NCBI RefSeq assembly: GCF_002812085.1
Contig: NZ_NPDM01000001.1
Location: 682,001 to 746,000, forward strand
DNA from: Leptospira levettii
Lineage (GTDB): Bacteria > Spirochaetota > Leptospiria > Leptospirales > Leptospiraceae
Direction of reading: 5' to 3'
Length of the DNA stretch: 64,000 nucleotides
The notes below the pieces were generated by a model, which was given only the letters and a program-made list of their open reading frames with translations, did no database searches and was not told where the DNA came from. Numbering within the stretch: the stretch's first letter is position 1; each line of letters opens with the position of its first letter. The translations under genes were made by a program, and so were the position numbers. Below, one piece after another: positions 36,961 to 45,239 of this stretch.

Positions 36961-37638
36961 TCATATGGTTTCCTTTAATTCGTATCCTTGACCTCTTCTC
37001 GTTTCGATTGGATCAAAATTGGGATCTAATTCTTTAAATCTAGCTCTAATATTTTTAATCACAGTATCCACTGCACGATCAAAACTATCTTCAGGTTCTG
37101 TCCAAACAATGTCCATAATTTCTTCTCTAGTAAAAATCCTTCCAGGCCACTTAAAAAATAATTCCATCGTTTTGTATTCGTAAGGTGATAAATTCAACGA
37201 ATTTCCATTGTAATAAACTAGTTTTTTATCTAAAGAGATCCTAATTTTTTGATTGGATATTTGTTCACTAGACACGGGATTTTGTGTTCGTCTAAGGATA
37301 GCTCTAATCCTTGCCAATAGTTCTCTCGGACTAAATGGTTTTACAATATAATCATCAGCTCCAATTTCCAATCCAAGTACCTTATCAATTTCGGAGTTTC
37401 GTGCTGTTAAAAATATCACTGGGATTTGGTATTTTTGACGTATCAATTTTAGAACTTCAAATCCATTTAAGTCAGGCAAACCAATGTCTAAGATCACAAT
37501 TGAGATATCAGCTGTCACCATTTTGAGTCCTTCTGATCCTGTGGACGCAATTGTTAGTTTAAATCCTTCAGACTCTAAAGTAATTTGAATGGTTTCTTGT
37601 ATACCTGGTTCATCTTCGATGAGTAAAATTTTGACCAT
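36961..37638 (-). CDS. creB: CreB-like OmpR-family response regulator
   Basis: 225 residues. Receiver domain with acidic pair ED (9-10), phosphoacceptor Asp51 in VILDIGLPDLNGF and Lys in GADDYIVKPFSPRELLARI. C-terminal OmpR-type winged helix (LNLSPYEYKTMELFFKWPGRIFTREEIMDIVW, VDTVIKNIRARFKELDP, RRGQGYELKE). First gene of the creBCD-like operon. Presumably controls creD and other envelope genes when the kinase senses stress, as in Enterobacteria and Aeromonas; the regulon here is unknown. Confidence 0.88.
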   Translation of the reverse strand: MVKILLIEDEPGIQETIQITLESEGFKLTIASTGSEGLKMVTADISIVILDIGLPDLNGFEVLKLIRQKYQIPVIFLTARNSEIDKVLGLEIGADDYIVKPFSPRELLARIRAILRRTQNPVSSEQISNQKIRISLDKKLVYYNGNSLNLSPYEYKTMELFFKWPGRIFTREEIMDIVWTEPEDSFDRAVDTVIKNIRARFKELDPNFDPIETRRGQGYELKETI

Positions 37639-37903
37639 AAAAAAGTAAATGAGTTCCCTTTCGAATGAATAGAAACACGCAAACCATAGTGGAACACGAT
37701 TCTGGGGAAATGCAATCAGTATTCACAGACGAAAAACTATGTGATGATTAAAACCAAATCACCTCCTTTCTTAAAGGAAACATAAAACAATCAAACTTGA
37801 TTTTCTGAATCGGGAAGATTGGTTATTTATTTGAATTACGTTCTCTAATTGAATCCATAAAATCTAGATTGACATACCAAATAATCAGGCTACAAACCAA
37901 GTT

Positions 37904-38335
37904 ATGAAAAAATCTACGATCCTATTCTTATTTCTTCTGATCCCAACCATTGTTTTTGCCAATGCTGAGAAAAAGGCAAAAGAGATGTGTGAATGTCTGA
38001 AAAATGCAAAAACTTCGCAAAATGAAGCGGATAAAAAATCTTGTTTAGAATTAAGAGAAAAACATGTCAAAGCCTTAAAAAAAGGCTCAAAACAACATAA
38101 AGGTTATTTAAATTCCCTAAATTCCTGCGAACAAGAATTAGCTGGTCTTCCGCAGGCAAATCCAAATTTGACTACAGAAGAAAAAACTAAAATCGTTTGT
38201 GATTGTATGAAAAATGCCACCAAACAAAATCGCATGGGATGTTTTAAATTACAGAGTGATTATGCAAAAACCATCTCTGATTTAGATGAAAAAAAAGCAT
38301 TTAACATCAATTCACAATCCTGTGGAACTGAATGA
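37904..38335 (+). CDS. Small exported protein with duplicated CxC(L/M)KNA module
   Basis: 143 residues. A signal peptide (STILFLFLLIPTIVFA) is followed by two tandem copies of a Cys module: MCECLKNAKTSQNEADKKSC and VCDCMKNATKQNRMGC, each with a later NSC or QSC cysteine. Seven of the eight mature Cys fall in matching places, so disulphides or metal binding are likely. I recognise no family. Monocistronic, divergent from creB. Confidence 0.62.
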   Translation: MKKSTILFLFLLIPTIVFANAEKKAKEMCECLKNAKTSQNEADKKSCLELREKHVKALKKGSKQHKGYLNSLNSCEQELAGLPQANPNLTTEEKTKIVCDCMKNATKQNRMGCFKLQSDYAKTISDLDEKKAFNINSQSCGTE

Positions 38336-38344
38336 AATGTTTGG

Positions 38345-39220
38345 TTAATCCTTTTTTCTGATCCAATTCAGTACTTTCCTTGCCGGAAGGTACAATAAAC
38401 CAATCAATAAAAAAGCTGGGATCATCCAAACAAGAACATATGTGAGTTCTAAAAACAAATTCAAAATCCCTACGAATGCATTTTGGTATTGGGGTACGAT
38501 AATTTTGTCAGCAGGTGTGGGGATGCTAAAGCTGACATTTAAGGTAGCCCATTTTACCTTATCATTAATTTTCCAGATTTGAAGTTCTGTTTGGTCGATC
38601 TCATTTTCACTCTCCGTAATTGTTTCTTCAATTGCAGACCAATTCCTTGAATTACCGGTTGTTTGGTGATTGGCAGATACCCTTCTTTGGTAACGAATTT
38701 TTTCTCGGTTGGTTTTAATTTTCTCCCAAACCATTCCCTCGGTGTGATCAACCGTGCTTATATTTTCACTTAGTAATGTGCCATATGTATCTAATTCCAA
38801 TAATGCATCGTATAGTTTGTCAGAACGAATGTGCATTTTCACATTCATATAAGGTGATTCCGAATTCATTGCAGAACTATTTTCAATGAACCCATACTTA
38901 CTCACGAATAACAAAAAATCTTTCCTGGTTTTGATTAAATCTTTTGTTTGATACGTTAAATCCACTTGGAATTCCAATAAACGATCTTGGTTATTTTGAA
39001 TCGGAAGGAAAACAGGCCCTATCGTAGTTTCCTTCATCTGCGGAGTGGAATCGGAACTTTCTTCCAAAGAAGGAGAACTCGGAGCAACTTTTTTTTCAGC
39101 AGACGCACTCGCAATTTTTCTATCTTCCGATGTTACGGACACACTTTCCTCTTGTGCATTTCCACAGCTCCAGAAGAGGAATAAAATAAGAAGGTAAATT
39201 GGTAATTTTATTTTTTTCAC
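38345..39220 (-). CDS. DUF4349 lipoprotein
   Basis: 291 residues. The leader ends ILFLFWSCGNAQ (lipobox Cys). After a low-complexity Ser/Glu/Lys linker comes the DUF4349 domain (about 75-270: VDLTYQTKDLIKTRKDFLLFVSKYGFIENSS, YMNVKMHIRSDKLYDALLELDTYGTLLSENISTVD), with a coiled coil and a C-terminal transmembrane helix (LTYVLVWMIPAFLLIGLLYLP). It would be anchored at both ends in the envelope. Family function is not defined. Confidence 0.85.
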   Translation of the reverse strand: MKKIKLPIYLLILFLFWSCGNAQEESVSVTSEDRKIASASAEKKVAPSSPSLEESSDSTPQMKETTIGPVFLPIQNNQDRLLEFQVDLTYQTKDLIKTRKDFLLFVSKYGFIENSSAMNSESPYMNVKMHIRSDKLYDALLELDTYGTLLSENISTVDHTEGMVWEKIKTNREKIRYQRRVSANHQTTGNSRNWSAIEETITESENEIDQTELQIWKINDKVKWATLNVSFSIPTPADKIIVPQYQNAFVGILNLFLELTYVLVWMIPAFLLIGLLYLPARKVLNWIRKKD

Positions 39221-39338
39221 AACAAATCCTAATCAAAACAATCTAATTATCATTAACAACCAATAGGCAATTCATTCTCAACAAGAATGGAATGATCCTG
39301 TTAGAAGACGATTGGTGCTCCTATTGATACTGATGATC

Positions 39339-40595
39339 TTAAGAGATTCGTTTGGTTAAAAAAGATTGTTTTGCGATTGAAAAAGGTACTGTAATTTCAG
39401 CAAATCCAATTCCTCCACTCACTACATTTACTAAGTTGTTTTTGTAATAAATTTCATTGACAACAAATGAATCAACATCCAGAGAACGTGGATTAATCAC
39501 TTCTAAAACATCTCCCATTTCAATTTTATTTTTCACTTCAATGATGACTCTTTGGTTTTTCTGTTGGTATTCCTTGACAAGTCCTACGTAATGATGAGTT
39601 TTTTGTAGACTTGTTCCGAACTCATTGTTTTGAAAATTTTGTTCTTCGACAGGTATTTGGTCTTCCATACCTCTTGTTAAAAAACCTGAAAAATACTTTC
39701 TGGAAGAAAGTTTATCCAATTCTTCCAACCATTTCCGATCAAAACTCTCTCCACGTTTGATTCCATCTAATGTTTTTCGATAACTTCTGGCAACCATACC
39801 AACATAAAAATCATTTTTGGTTCTTCCTTCTACTTTAAGTGAATCGACTCCTGCATCACATAACTCTTGTAAAAACTCAATGGCACGAAGATCCTTGGAA
39901 TTCATTAAAAATGTTCCATCCTCATCAGTTATCAGTTCCATTGGTTCATCATTTTGTTTTGGATTTGTAACATACACTTTATATAAATCACGACATGCAT
40001 TATTACAAGATCCTTGGTTTGCATCTCGATTTTTAAAATAATTGCTCATAAAACACCTTCCGCTATGAGCAATACAGATTGAACCATGAACAAAAACTTC
40101 GATCTCCATATCAGGTACTTTATCTTTTATCTCTTTAATTTCAGGAATTGATACCTCTCTAGACAATATGACTCTTTTGGCACCATATGATTTCCAAAAT
40201 TCGACTGCAGCATAGTTCATAGTATTTGTTTGTACTGAGATATGAATCTCTAATTCAGGGTATGCATTTTTGGTAATATGAATCAATCCAGGATCCGCCA
40301 TGATCAAAGCATCTGGTTTTAAACTTGCCATTTGTTCTAAATACTTATGATAAGAACCAAGTTTGGAGTTACGAGGTATGTTATTAACTGTAAAATAAAT
40401 TTTTTTCTTTAGGTTTCTTGCGATTGTGACTGCTGTATGTAAATCCTCCATTGAGAATTCATTCTCTCTGGCACGTAATGAATAACGTGGTACTCCACAA
40501 TAAACTGCGTCTGCTCCATACAAATAAGCAATGTTTAACTTATCTAAGTTTCCAGCAGGTAATAAAAGTTCTGGAATGTTTCTAAATGATTTCAT
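39339..40595 (-). CDS. trhP: Peptidase U32-family protein, TrhP-like
   Basis: About 418 residues. The opening PELLLPAGNLDKLNIAYLYGADAVYCGVPRYSLRARENEFS is almost the U32 consensus of YegQ/TrhP, and HSGRCFMSNYFKNRDANQGSCNNACRDLYKVY holds the conserved cysteines. TrhP acts with a prephenate-dependent system in hydroxylating U34 of tRNAs; other U32 members act on rRNA or as collagenase-like proteases, so the tRNA role is probable, not certain. ATG 40595 is preferred (GGA eight bases before) over ATG 40601. Confidence 0.83.
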   Translation of the reverse strand: MKSFRNIPELLLPAGNLDKLNIAYLYGADAVYCGVPRYSLRARENEFSMEDLHTAVTIARNLKKKIYFTVNNIPRNSKLGSYHKYLEQMASLKPDALIMADPGLIHITKNAYPELEIHISVQTNTMNYAAVEFWKSYGAKRVILSREVSIPEIKEIKDKVPDMEIEVFVHGSICIAHSGRCFMSNYFKNRDANQGSCNNACRDLYKVYVTNPKQNDEPMELITDEDGTFLMNSKDLRAIEFLQELCDAGVDSLKVEGRTKNDFYVGMVARSYRKTLDGIKRGESFDRKWLEELDKLSSRKYFSGFLTRGMEDQIPVEEQNFQNNEFGTSLQKTHHYVGLVKEYQQKNQRVIIEVKNKIEMGDVLEVINPRSLDVDSFVVNEIYYKNNLVNVVSGGIGFAEITVPFSIAKQSFLTKRIS

Positions 40596-40720
40596 ATACA
40601 TTTTCCATTCGAAAAAGTAATTCCATCTATAAAAGGAAAATATGATTCCACCTACTTAGAGTGTTTCTAAAATAAAAAATAGAAAGACAAAAGATTCTCG
40701 TACATAAACTTGAAACTACG

Positions 40721-41221
40721 ATGTGGACTTATTTGTTTTGTTTAATTTTACATATCCTTTCGGCAATGGTCTGGGTTGGAGGAATGATCTTCTATGTGAT
40801 AGTAGTAATGCCTGTCATTCGAAACCAAAAATTAAAAGATCAGAAGTTAACCTTACTCCAATTAACTGCCATTCAATTTCGAAAAATTTCCTACACCCTA
40901 TTTTTTATTTTGATCACCTCTGGTTTCGGAATATTATTTAGCAAAGTTTTATTAAGAGAGGACAATCTCTTTACTTTTTTTACATCTTCGATTGGTTTTA
41001 TGTTTAGCCTTAAGATTGGATTGTTTGGAATCTTATTCATCTCATCTTTGTACCATGATTTTGTTTCTGGCCCAAAAACATTTTCCTATTTAGAATCTGA
41101 TCCCGTTCAGTATGAACGATACCGAAGGATGTCTGGTTTTTTTGGCCGTTTCAATTTATTACTCTCCTTATTCATTGCAATTTTAGGAATCCTTGCTTCA
41201 AGAGGGGTCTCCTTCTTTTAG
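40721..41221 (+). CDS. CopD-family-like membrane protein
   Basis: 166 residues, four transmembrane helices. The first helix, LILHILSAMVWVGGMIFYVIVVMP, carries the His/Trp/Gly pattern of CopD-domain (DUF4149-like) proteins; the second conserved part is FRKISYTLFFILITSGFGILF. CopD-type proteins are linked to copper import or tolerance, which fits a location just upstream of a copper-dependent N2O reductase locus. The gene begins 47 bases before the FadL-type gene and may be its operon leader. Confidence 0.72.
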   Translation: MWTYLFCLILHILSAMVWVGGMIFYVIVVMPVIRNQKLKDQKLTLLQLTAIQFRKISYTLFFILITSGFGILFSKVLLREDNLFTFFTSSIGFMFSLKIGLFGILFISSLYHDFVSGPKTFSYLESDPVQYERYRRMSGFFGRFNLLLSLFIAILGILASRGVSFF

Positions 41222-41268
41222 AAGAAATTCCTCTTGACACTTATGGTCTGGAAAATCGACTCAAATCA

Positions 41269-42666
41269 ATGATTCCGAGTCGCAATTTTAAGTTTATATT
41301 GATTCTAATCTGGATTGGGACAATTCCAGATATGTCCTCCCCAATAGAAGCTTTCCAAGGGATCATGCAACCAGCGTTTGGTGCAAGGCAAGCGGGAATG
41401 GGTGGGGCATTCCAAGCTGTAGGTGGATCCGTAATGGATTTAGAGTCAAATCCGTCTCACCTTGCAAGAGTACAACGAACAAAATGGGAATTGGGTTCCT
41501 CTTTCCATTTTCCAACAATTGAATATAACGATAGTTATATCGATCAAAATCCTTTAAAATCATACCAAAACAGAATTGTAGAAAGCCCAAGAGCCGTTTT
41601 ACCTTATCTAGGGATCATCAAACCAATCACTGAAAACATAAGTATCGGTTTTGCATTGTATGCACAAGGAGGTGGAGGTGGTCATTTTAAAGATATCAAA
41701 CGATTCACTCCAGATGGTCGTACACTCAATGATACATTTAATACGGTAATTCCAGTCATTGGAGAAAAAAATTCAGCAGTAGAAGACTTAACCTTTCGCT
41801 TCATGACCGTCAAATCAACATTTGGTGTTGGAATTAAAAAGGGTAATTTTGCATTCGGTCTTGGACTCGATTTTGTTTATGGATTTATGCAATTAAAACG
41901 AACCTATCAAGATGAAACAAGAAGTCTTACAATTCCTGGTGGTATCAGATACCAAAGTGATTCAGCTTTTACCCTTGGAGGTAAAATTGGATTTTCTTAT
42001 GATATAGCTGAAAACATAAGAATCGCCTACTCATATACTTCACGAAATGTATTACCATTAGATGGAACCATGCATGTAGATTCTTATATGCCAGAACGAT
42101 CCTTTGGCACAAGAGTATCTCGTTATATGATTTGGCCAGATAAACATGTAGCGGGAATCTCTTATCATAATGACCGATGGATTATCGACATGGACATTAA
42201 ATATATCCCATGGTCTGAAAGTTTTAATTCTAGCAAATTTCGATTAGAAGATGTTTGGGTGAGAACTCCGATCGGGGTAGAAACAAATGCATTTCAATTT
42301 AATTTAAATTGGAGAAATCAAACGATTCTCGCATTGGGAACAGAATACAAATGGAATGAAAAATACAAAACACGAATGGGCTATAGTTACGGAAATAATA
42401 TTATCCCAGCAAGTGGTGTGAGCCCAATGTTAGGCGCGAGTATAGAACATCATTTGTCGATAGGTGGAAGTATCACATGGAATGAAACTTCATTTCATAT
42501 TGCTTGCGAATATGGATTCCCTAAAAAAACGGTTGGAGGTAAAACTTCTGACTGGACGTTATCACACTCTATATTTTCTACTTCTGAAATACATCCCATA
42601 CAATATTCGTATCAAAAATCGATGAGTGTCTTTAGCATTTATTTAGGACTAGAACAATACATTTAA
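41269..42666 (+). CDS. FadL/TodX-family outer-membrane transport protein
   Basis: 465 residues. A signal segment is followed by AFGARQAGMGGAFQAVGGSVMDLESNPSHLARV, the typical FadL hatch start, and then an amphipathic barrel ending in an aromatic-Ile C-terminus (YLGLEQYI). FadL proteins take hydrophobic molecules through the outer membrane. Being ten bases ahead of a cytochrome gene suggests a link to the respiratory genes that follow, though the cargo cannot be read. Confidence 0.83.
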   Translation: MIPSRNFKFILILIWIGTIPDMSSPIEAFQGIMQPAFGARQAGMGGAFQAVGGSVMDLESNPSHLARVQRTKWELGSSFHFPTIEYNDSYIDQNPLKSYQNRIVESPRAVLPYLGIIKPITENISIGFALYAQGGGGGHFKDIKRFTPDGRTLNDTFNTVIPVIGEKNSAVEDLTFRFMTVKSTFGVGIKKGNFAFGLGLDFVYGFMQLKRTYQDETRSLTIPGGIRYQSDSAFTLGGKIGFSYDIAENIRIAYSYTSRNVLPLDGTMHVDSYMPERSFGTRVSRYMIWPDKHVAGISYHNDRWIIDMDIKYIPWSESFNSSKFRLEDVWVRTPIGVETNAFQFNLNWRNQTILALGTEYKWNEKYKTRMGYSYGNNIIPASGVSPMLGASIEHHLSIGGSITWNETSFHIACEYGFPKKTVGGKTSDWTLSHSIFSTSEIHPIQYSYQKSMSVFSIYLGLEQYI

Positions 42667-42676
42667 AGGAAAGTTT

Positions 42677-43159
42677 ATGAAACATCTACATTTAGCAAAA
42701 GTTGCAATTTTATTATGGTTATTCACTATGATAACCATAGGTTATTTTTTTTACTTTGGTAATACTACAAAGTCTCTTGATACAAGGACTGCAATTCGTT
42801 TAACGCCTGCTGAACGACAGCTTGTTCTGACTGAAATGAGAGCCTTATTGGAAGCACTCAATGGTATGTTGGCTGGTCTTGGAGAGAAAGATTATGAAAA
42901 AGCAGCAAAGTCTGCAGACGCAGTTGGTATGGGACTTGTGACAAGTTTAGAACACCAAGAAAAAACGATTTTGTTAAAACTTCCTGTTTCCTTCAAAAAA
43001 TTAGGTTTTGGCACTCATGAAAAATTTGATGAAATCGCTTCAAAGATTCGCAAAAAAGAAGAGATTCATACTCTCTTGAAAGAAATGGATGAACTAACAA
43101 AAAACTGTGTCGCTTGTCACGCTGGTTATAAAATCGAATTAGAAACAGAAGCTAAATAA
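42677..43159 (+). CDS. Cytochrome c'-like monohaem protein
   Basis: 160 residues. An N-terminal membrane anchor or signal helix (VAILLWLFTMITIGYFFYF) and a helical bundle ending in NCVACHAGYKIE: a C-terminal CxxCH (Cys144, Cys147, His148), the placement of c'-type cytochromes. It starts behind AAAGGA (spacing six) and follows the FadL gene by ten bases. Cytochromes c' bind NO or carry electrons; here, in the N2O reductase neighbourhood, an electron donor or NO sink are both possible. Confidence 0.82.
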   Translation: MKHLHLAKVAILLWLFTMITIGYFFYFGNTTKSLDTRTAIRLTPAERQLVLTEMRALLEALNGMLAGLGEKDYEKAAKSADAVGMGLVTSLEHQEKTILLKLPVSFKKLGFGTHEKFDEIASKIRKKEEIHTLLKEMDELTKNCVACHAGYKIELETEAK

Positions 43160-43175
43160 TTCCCAATATAGACAC

Positions 43176-43595
43176 ATGCCAAAAATATCTAGGTACTTTA
43201 TCAAATCAGGGATGTTATTTTTGTTGTTTGGTGTTGTGATCTATACCTTGAGCGAATTTCCTGAATTACAAATCAATGTATCACTTCTAGCAGTTTATTG
43301 GCATATGATTGCCATTGGGTGGATCACTCAAATCATCATGGGAGTCTCACTTTGGATGTTTCCAAAAGGAAAAAACTCCATCTCTAAAAATGGATCCATT
43401 TTATCTTGGATTTCATTTGTTTCCTTAAATCTCGGACTTTTGTTTCGATTTTGTTCGGAACCATTTATCAATGGGAATTCAGAAATTGTCAAGATACCAT
43501 TTTTACTTTCGATCATTTTACAAGTTTTGGGTATCTTATGTTTTATCTTAGAGATATGGCCAAGAATTACACCTATGAATAGGAAACCTTCTTAA
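43176..43595 (+). CDS. Small haem-copper-oxidase-like membrane protein (1)
   Basis: 139 residues, four helices. Its second helix, VYWHMIAIGWITQIIMGVSLWMFPKG, has a His and a G-W-x-x-Q-x-I-M-G-x-x-x-W-M-F-P-K block that the next protein repeats (HYSLMVWGFFIQFIMGTAYWMFPK). Such small proteins resemble fragments of cytochrome oxidase or NO reductase subunit I and are typical of clade II nos neighbourhoods as I recall them. It may bind haem and pass electrons from quinol to cytochrome c. Follows the c'-like cytochrome by 16 bases. Confidence 0.68.
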   Translation: MPKISRYFIKSGMLFLLFGVVIYTLSEFPELQINVSLLAVYWHMIAIGWITQIIMGVSLWMFPKGKNSISKNGSILSWISFVSLNLGLLFRFCSEPFINGNSEIVKIPFLLSIILQVLGILCFILEIWPRITPMNRKPS

Positions 43596-43598
43596 GTT

Positions 43599-44009
43599 AT
43601 GTTCCCAATTCAATCGGTTTGGCTATTGAGAAGTTCATTAGTTTATTTTCTATTTGGTACCTTACTAGGTGCACTTCTCATGACTCAGAAAATTTTTTTA
43701 TGGGATCATTCTCTTTGGTTTTTATTGCCTATACATTATTCCCTAATGGTTTGGGGATTTTTCATTCAATTCATTATGGGAACTGCCTATTGGATGTTTC
43801 CCAAACATTTATCAGATTCACCAAGAGGTTCTCAATTTCAAGCGTGGTTTCTGTTTTATTCTTATAATATTGGTTTCGTTTTTTTTCTTGTGATTAAGAT
43901 AACTCAATTGCCAAACAATTTTGAACGAGTCGCCAAAATACTCATTTGTTTAGCAATTGTAATGTTTATCAAATTAATGTGGGCAAGATCTATTTCTTAC
44001 AATTCTTAA
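43599..44009 (+). CDS. Small haem-copper-oxidase-like membrane protein (2)
   Basis: 136 residues, four helices, a paralogue of the protein just upstream (three-base gap): LPIHYSLMVWGFFIQFIMGTAYWMFPKHL carries the same His and Q-x-I-M-G-x-x-x-W-M-F-P-K block. The two could form a heterodimer with one haem ligand from each. It converges with the hemerythrin gene, leaving six bases. Confidence 0.68.
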   Translation: MFPIQSVWLLRSSLVYFLFGTLLGALLMTQKIFLWDHSLWFLLPIHYSLMVWGFFIQFIMGTAYWMFPKHLSDSPRGSQFQAWFLFYSYNIGFVFFLVIKITQLPNNFERVAKILICLAIVMFIKLMWARSISYNS

Positions 44010-44015
44010 TAAAAA

Positions 44016-44453
44016 TTATAAAACTAATTTGATAAAAGGTTTATAATTCATATCCTCTTTTAAAATATGATTAGTTAACCAGAGTCTCAAAAATTGAATC
44101 AAATCGCTAAAGAATTGGTTCAATTCGACATCATTTGTTACTAAATTACCAGTTGTTAATCTTTTTTTGAGTTCCAATATTTTATCAGTAAAACGATCAT
44201 GTTGTTTTTTGTGAGCTTCCAATTCTGGGTATTGGTTCAACTCCATCACTCGTTCTTCAATCAAAAAATGACTAATGGTATAGTCTTCTAATTCTGAAAC
44301 TGCATCAATCAGTAACTTTGAATGATTCGATAAATGAGTTTTGTTTTCCTCATATATGGTTTCAATTTGATTGATGAGTCGAAACAGTTTTTTATGTTGA
44401 GAGTCAATCTCTGAAATATTGGTCTCATATTTAACATCCCAATTTGCGATCAT
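44016..44453 (-). CDS. Bacteriohemerythrin
   Basis: 145 residues with the diiron ligands of hemerythrin in order: NISEIDSQHKKLF, ISHFLIEERVM, HKKQHDRF and LTNHILKEDMNY. Binds O2 reversibly with a non-haem diiron centre. Transcribed away from the nos run; the 194-base gap between them holds two FNR-type boxes that could serve both directions. An oxygen-scavenging or oxygen-delivery role next to an oxygen-sensitive enzyme system is a reasonable inference. Confidence 0.9.
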   Translation of the reverse strand: MIANWDVKYETNISEIDSQHKKLFRLINQIETIYEENKTHLSNHSKLLIDAVSELEDYTISHFLIEERVMELNQYPELEAHKKQHDRFTDKILELKKRLTTGNLVTNDVELNQFFSDLIQFLRLWLTNHILKEDMNYKPFIKLVL

Positions 44454-44540
44454 AACTACCTCTTACTTTCCATTTTTTCCTCACACCCTTAGAAACAAGG
44501 TTTAAATCCTTAAAACCTCCCAATTCAACTAGACCATCGA

Positions 44541-44554
44541 TTGATAAATATCAA
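44541..44554. promoter_or_regulatory. Exact FNR/CRP-type box 1
   Basis: TTGATAAATATCAA matches the FNR consensus TTGAT-N4-ATCAA at all ten fixed positions. It lies in the divergent region between hemerythrin and the FAS1-nosZ run, about 94 bases from each start (centre to start codon: about 95 to hemerythrin, 100 to FAS1). Confidence 0.8.
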
Positions 44555-44574
44555 CCAATTCTTCCCTCTTCCGC

Positions 44575-44588
44575 TTGATCCAGATCAA
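44575..44588. promoter_or_regulatory. Exact FNR/CRP-type box 2
   Basis: TTGATCCAGATCAA is a second exact FNR-type box, 34 bases (about three helical turns) from the first. Its centre is about 66 bases before the FAS1 ATG; with a transcription start near 44623-44628 this would be a class II (-41 to -46) activator position. The weak -10-like GATACT at 44617-44622 fits an activator-dependent promoter. Confidence 0.82.
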
Positions 44589-44647
44589 TGTATTTCATCT
44601 GAGACTGGTATTGAATGATACTAGATTTAAAAATTGGGCGGAAACAA

Positions 44648-45211
44648 ATGAAAAACAGATTCTCACATATAACAATGATTACGATCCTCCTCAGTTTTGC
44701 TCTTGTTGGCACAAACTGTGGAAAGGGTGACGATGCAGATACCGGAAAAGGAATCTCTGCTGTATCTGATGATAAGTCACAACAGGATGTTCTGAAAATT
44801 GCGATTGGATCAAAAGACCATACCACACTCGTTGCAGCCGTCCAAGCGGCAGGTCTTGTTGATTCACTAGCAAACCAAGGACCTTTTACAGTCTTTGCAC
44901 CAACAAATGATGCTTTTGCAAAATTACCAGCTGGAACAGTCGATGATCTTCTGAAACCAAGCCAAAAGGATACGTTAAAAAATATTTTAGAGTATCATGT
45001 GGTAGTTGGAAACCTAACAGATGCTATCCTAAAGTCTGAATTCACTGGAAAAGATGATGAACTTGGAATGGCAAATGGCGCACACACCAAAGTAACCGTT
45101 AAAAATGGAAAAACACTAATCAATGGCGCAACCATCATTGCTTCCATACCTGCAGCAAATGGAATCATCCATGTTGTGGATACAGTGTTACTTCCACCAG
45201 AAAAAAAATAA
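44648..45211 (+). CDS. FAS1 (fasciclin) domain lipoprotein, first gene of the nos run
   Basis: About 187 residues. The leader ends LVGTNCGKGDD (lipidated Cys24 predicted). A single FAS1 domain follows (about 55-187: TTLVAAVQAAGLVDSLANQGPFTVFAPTNDAFAKLPAGTVDDLLKP, LKNILEYHVVVGNLT, INGATIIASIPAANGIIHVVDTVLLPP), with both conserved FAS1 boxes. FAS1 domains mediate protein contacts. As first gene behind two FNR boxes and 28 bases before the cytochrome gene, it may organise the electron-transfer complex at the membrane. ATG 44648 is chosen because it opens the leader. Confidence 0.9.
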   Translation: MKNRFSHITMITILLSFALVGTNCGKGDDADTGKGISAVSDDKSQQDVLKIAIGSKDHTTLVAAVQAAGLVDSLANQGPFTVFAPTNDAFAKLPAGTVDDLLKPSQKDTLKNILEYHVVVGNLTDAILKSEFTGKDDELGMANGAHTKVTVKNGKTLINGATIIASIPAANGIIHVVDTVLLPPEKK

Positions 45212-45239
45212 GTCACTATCAATGAAAGGAGCAGTAACA

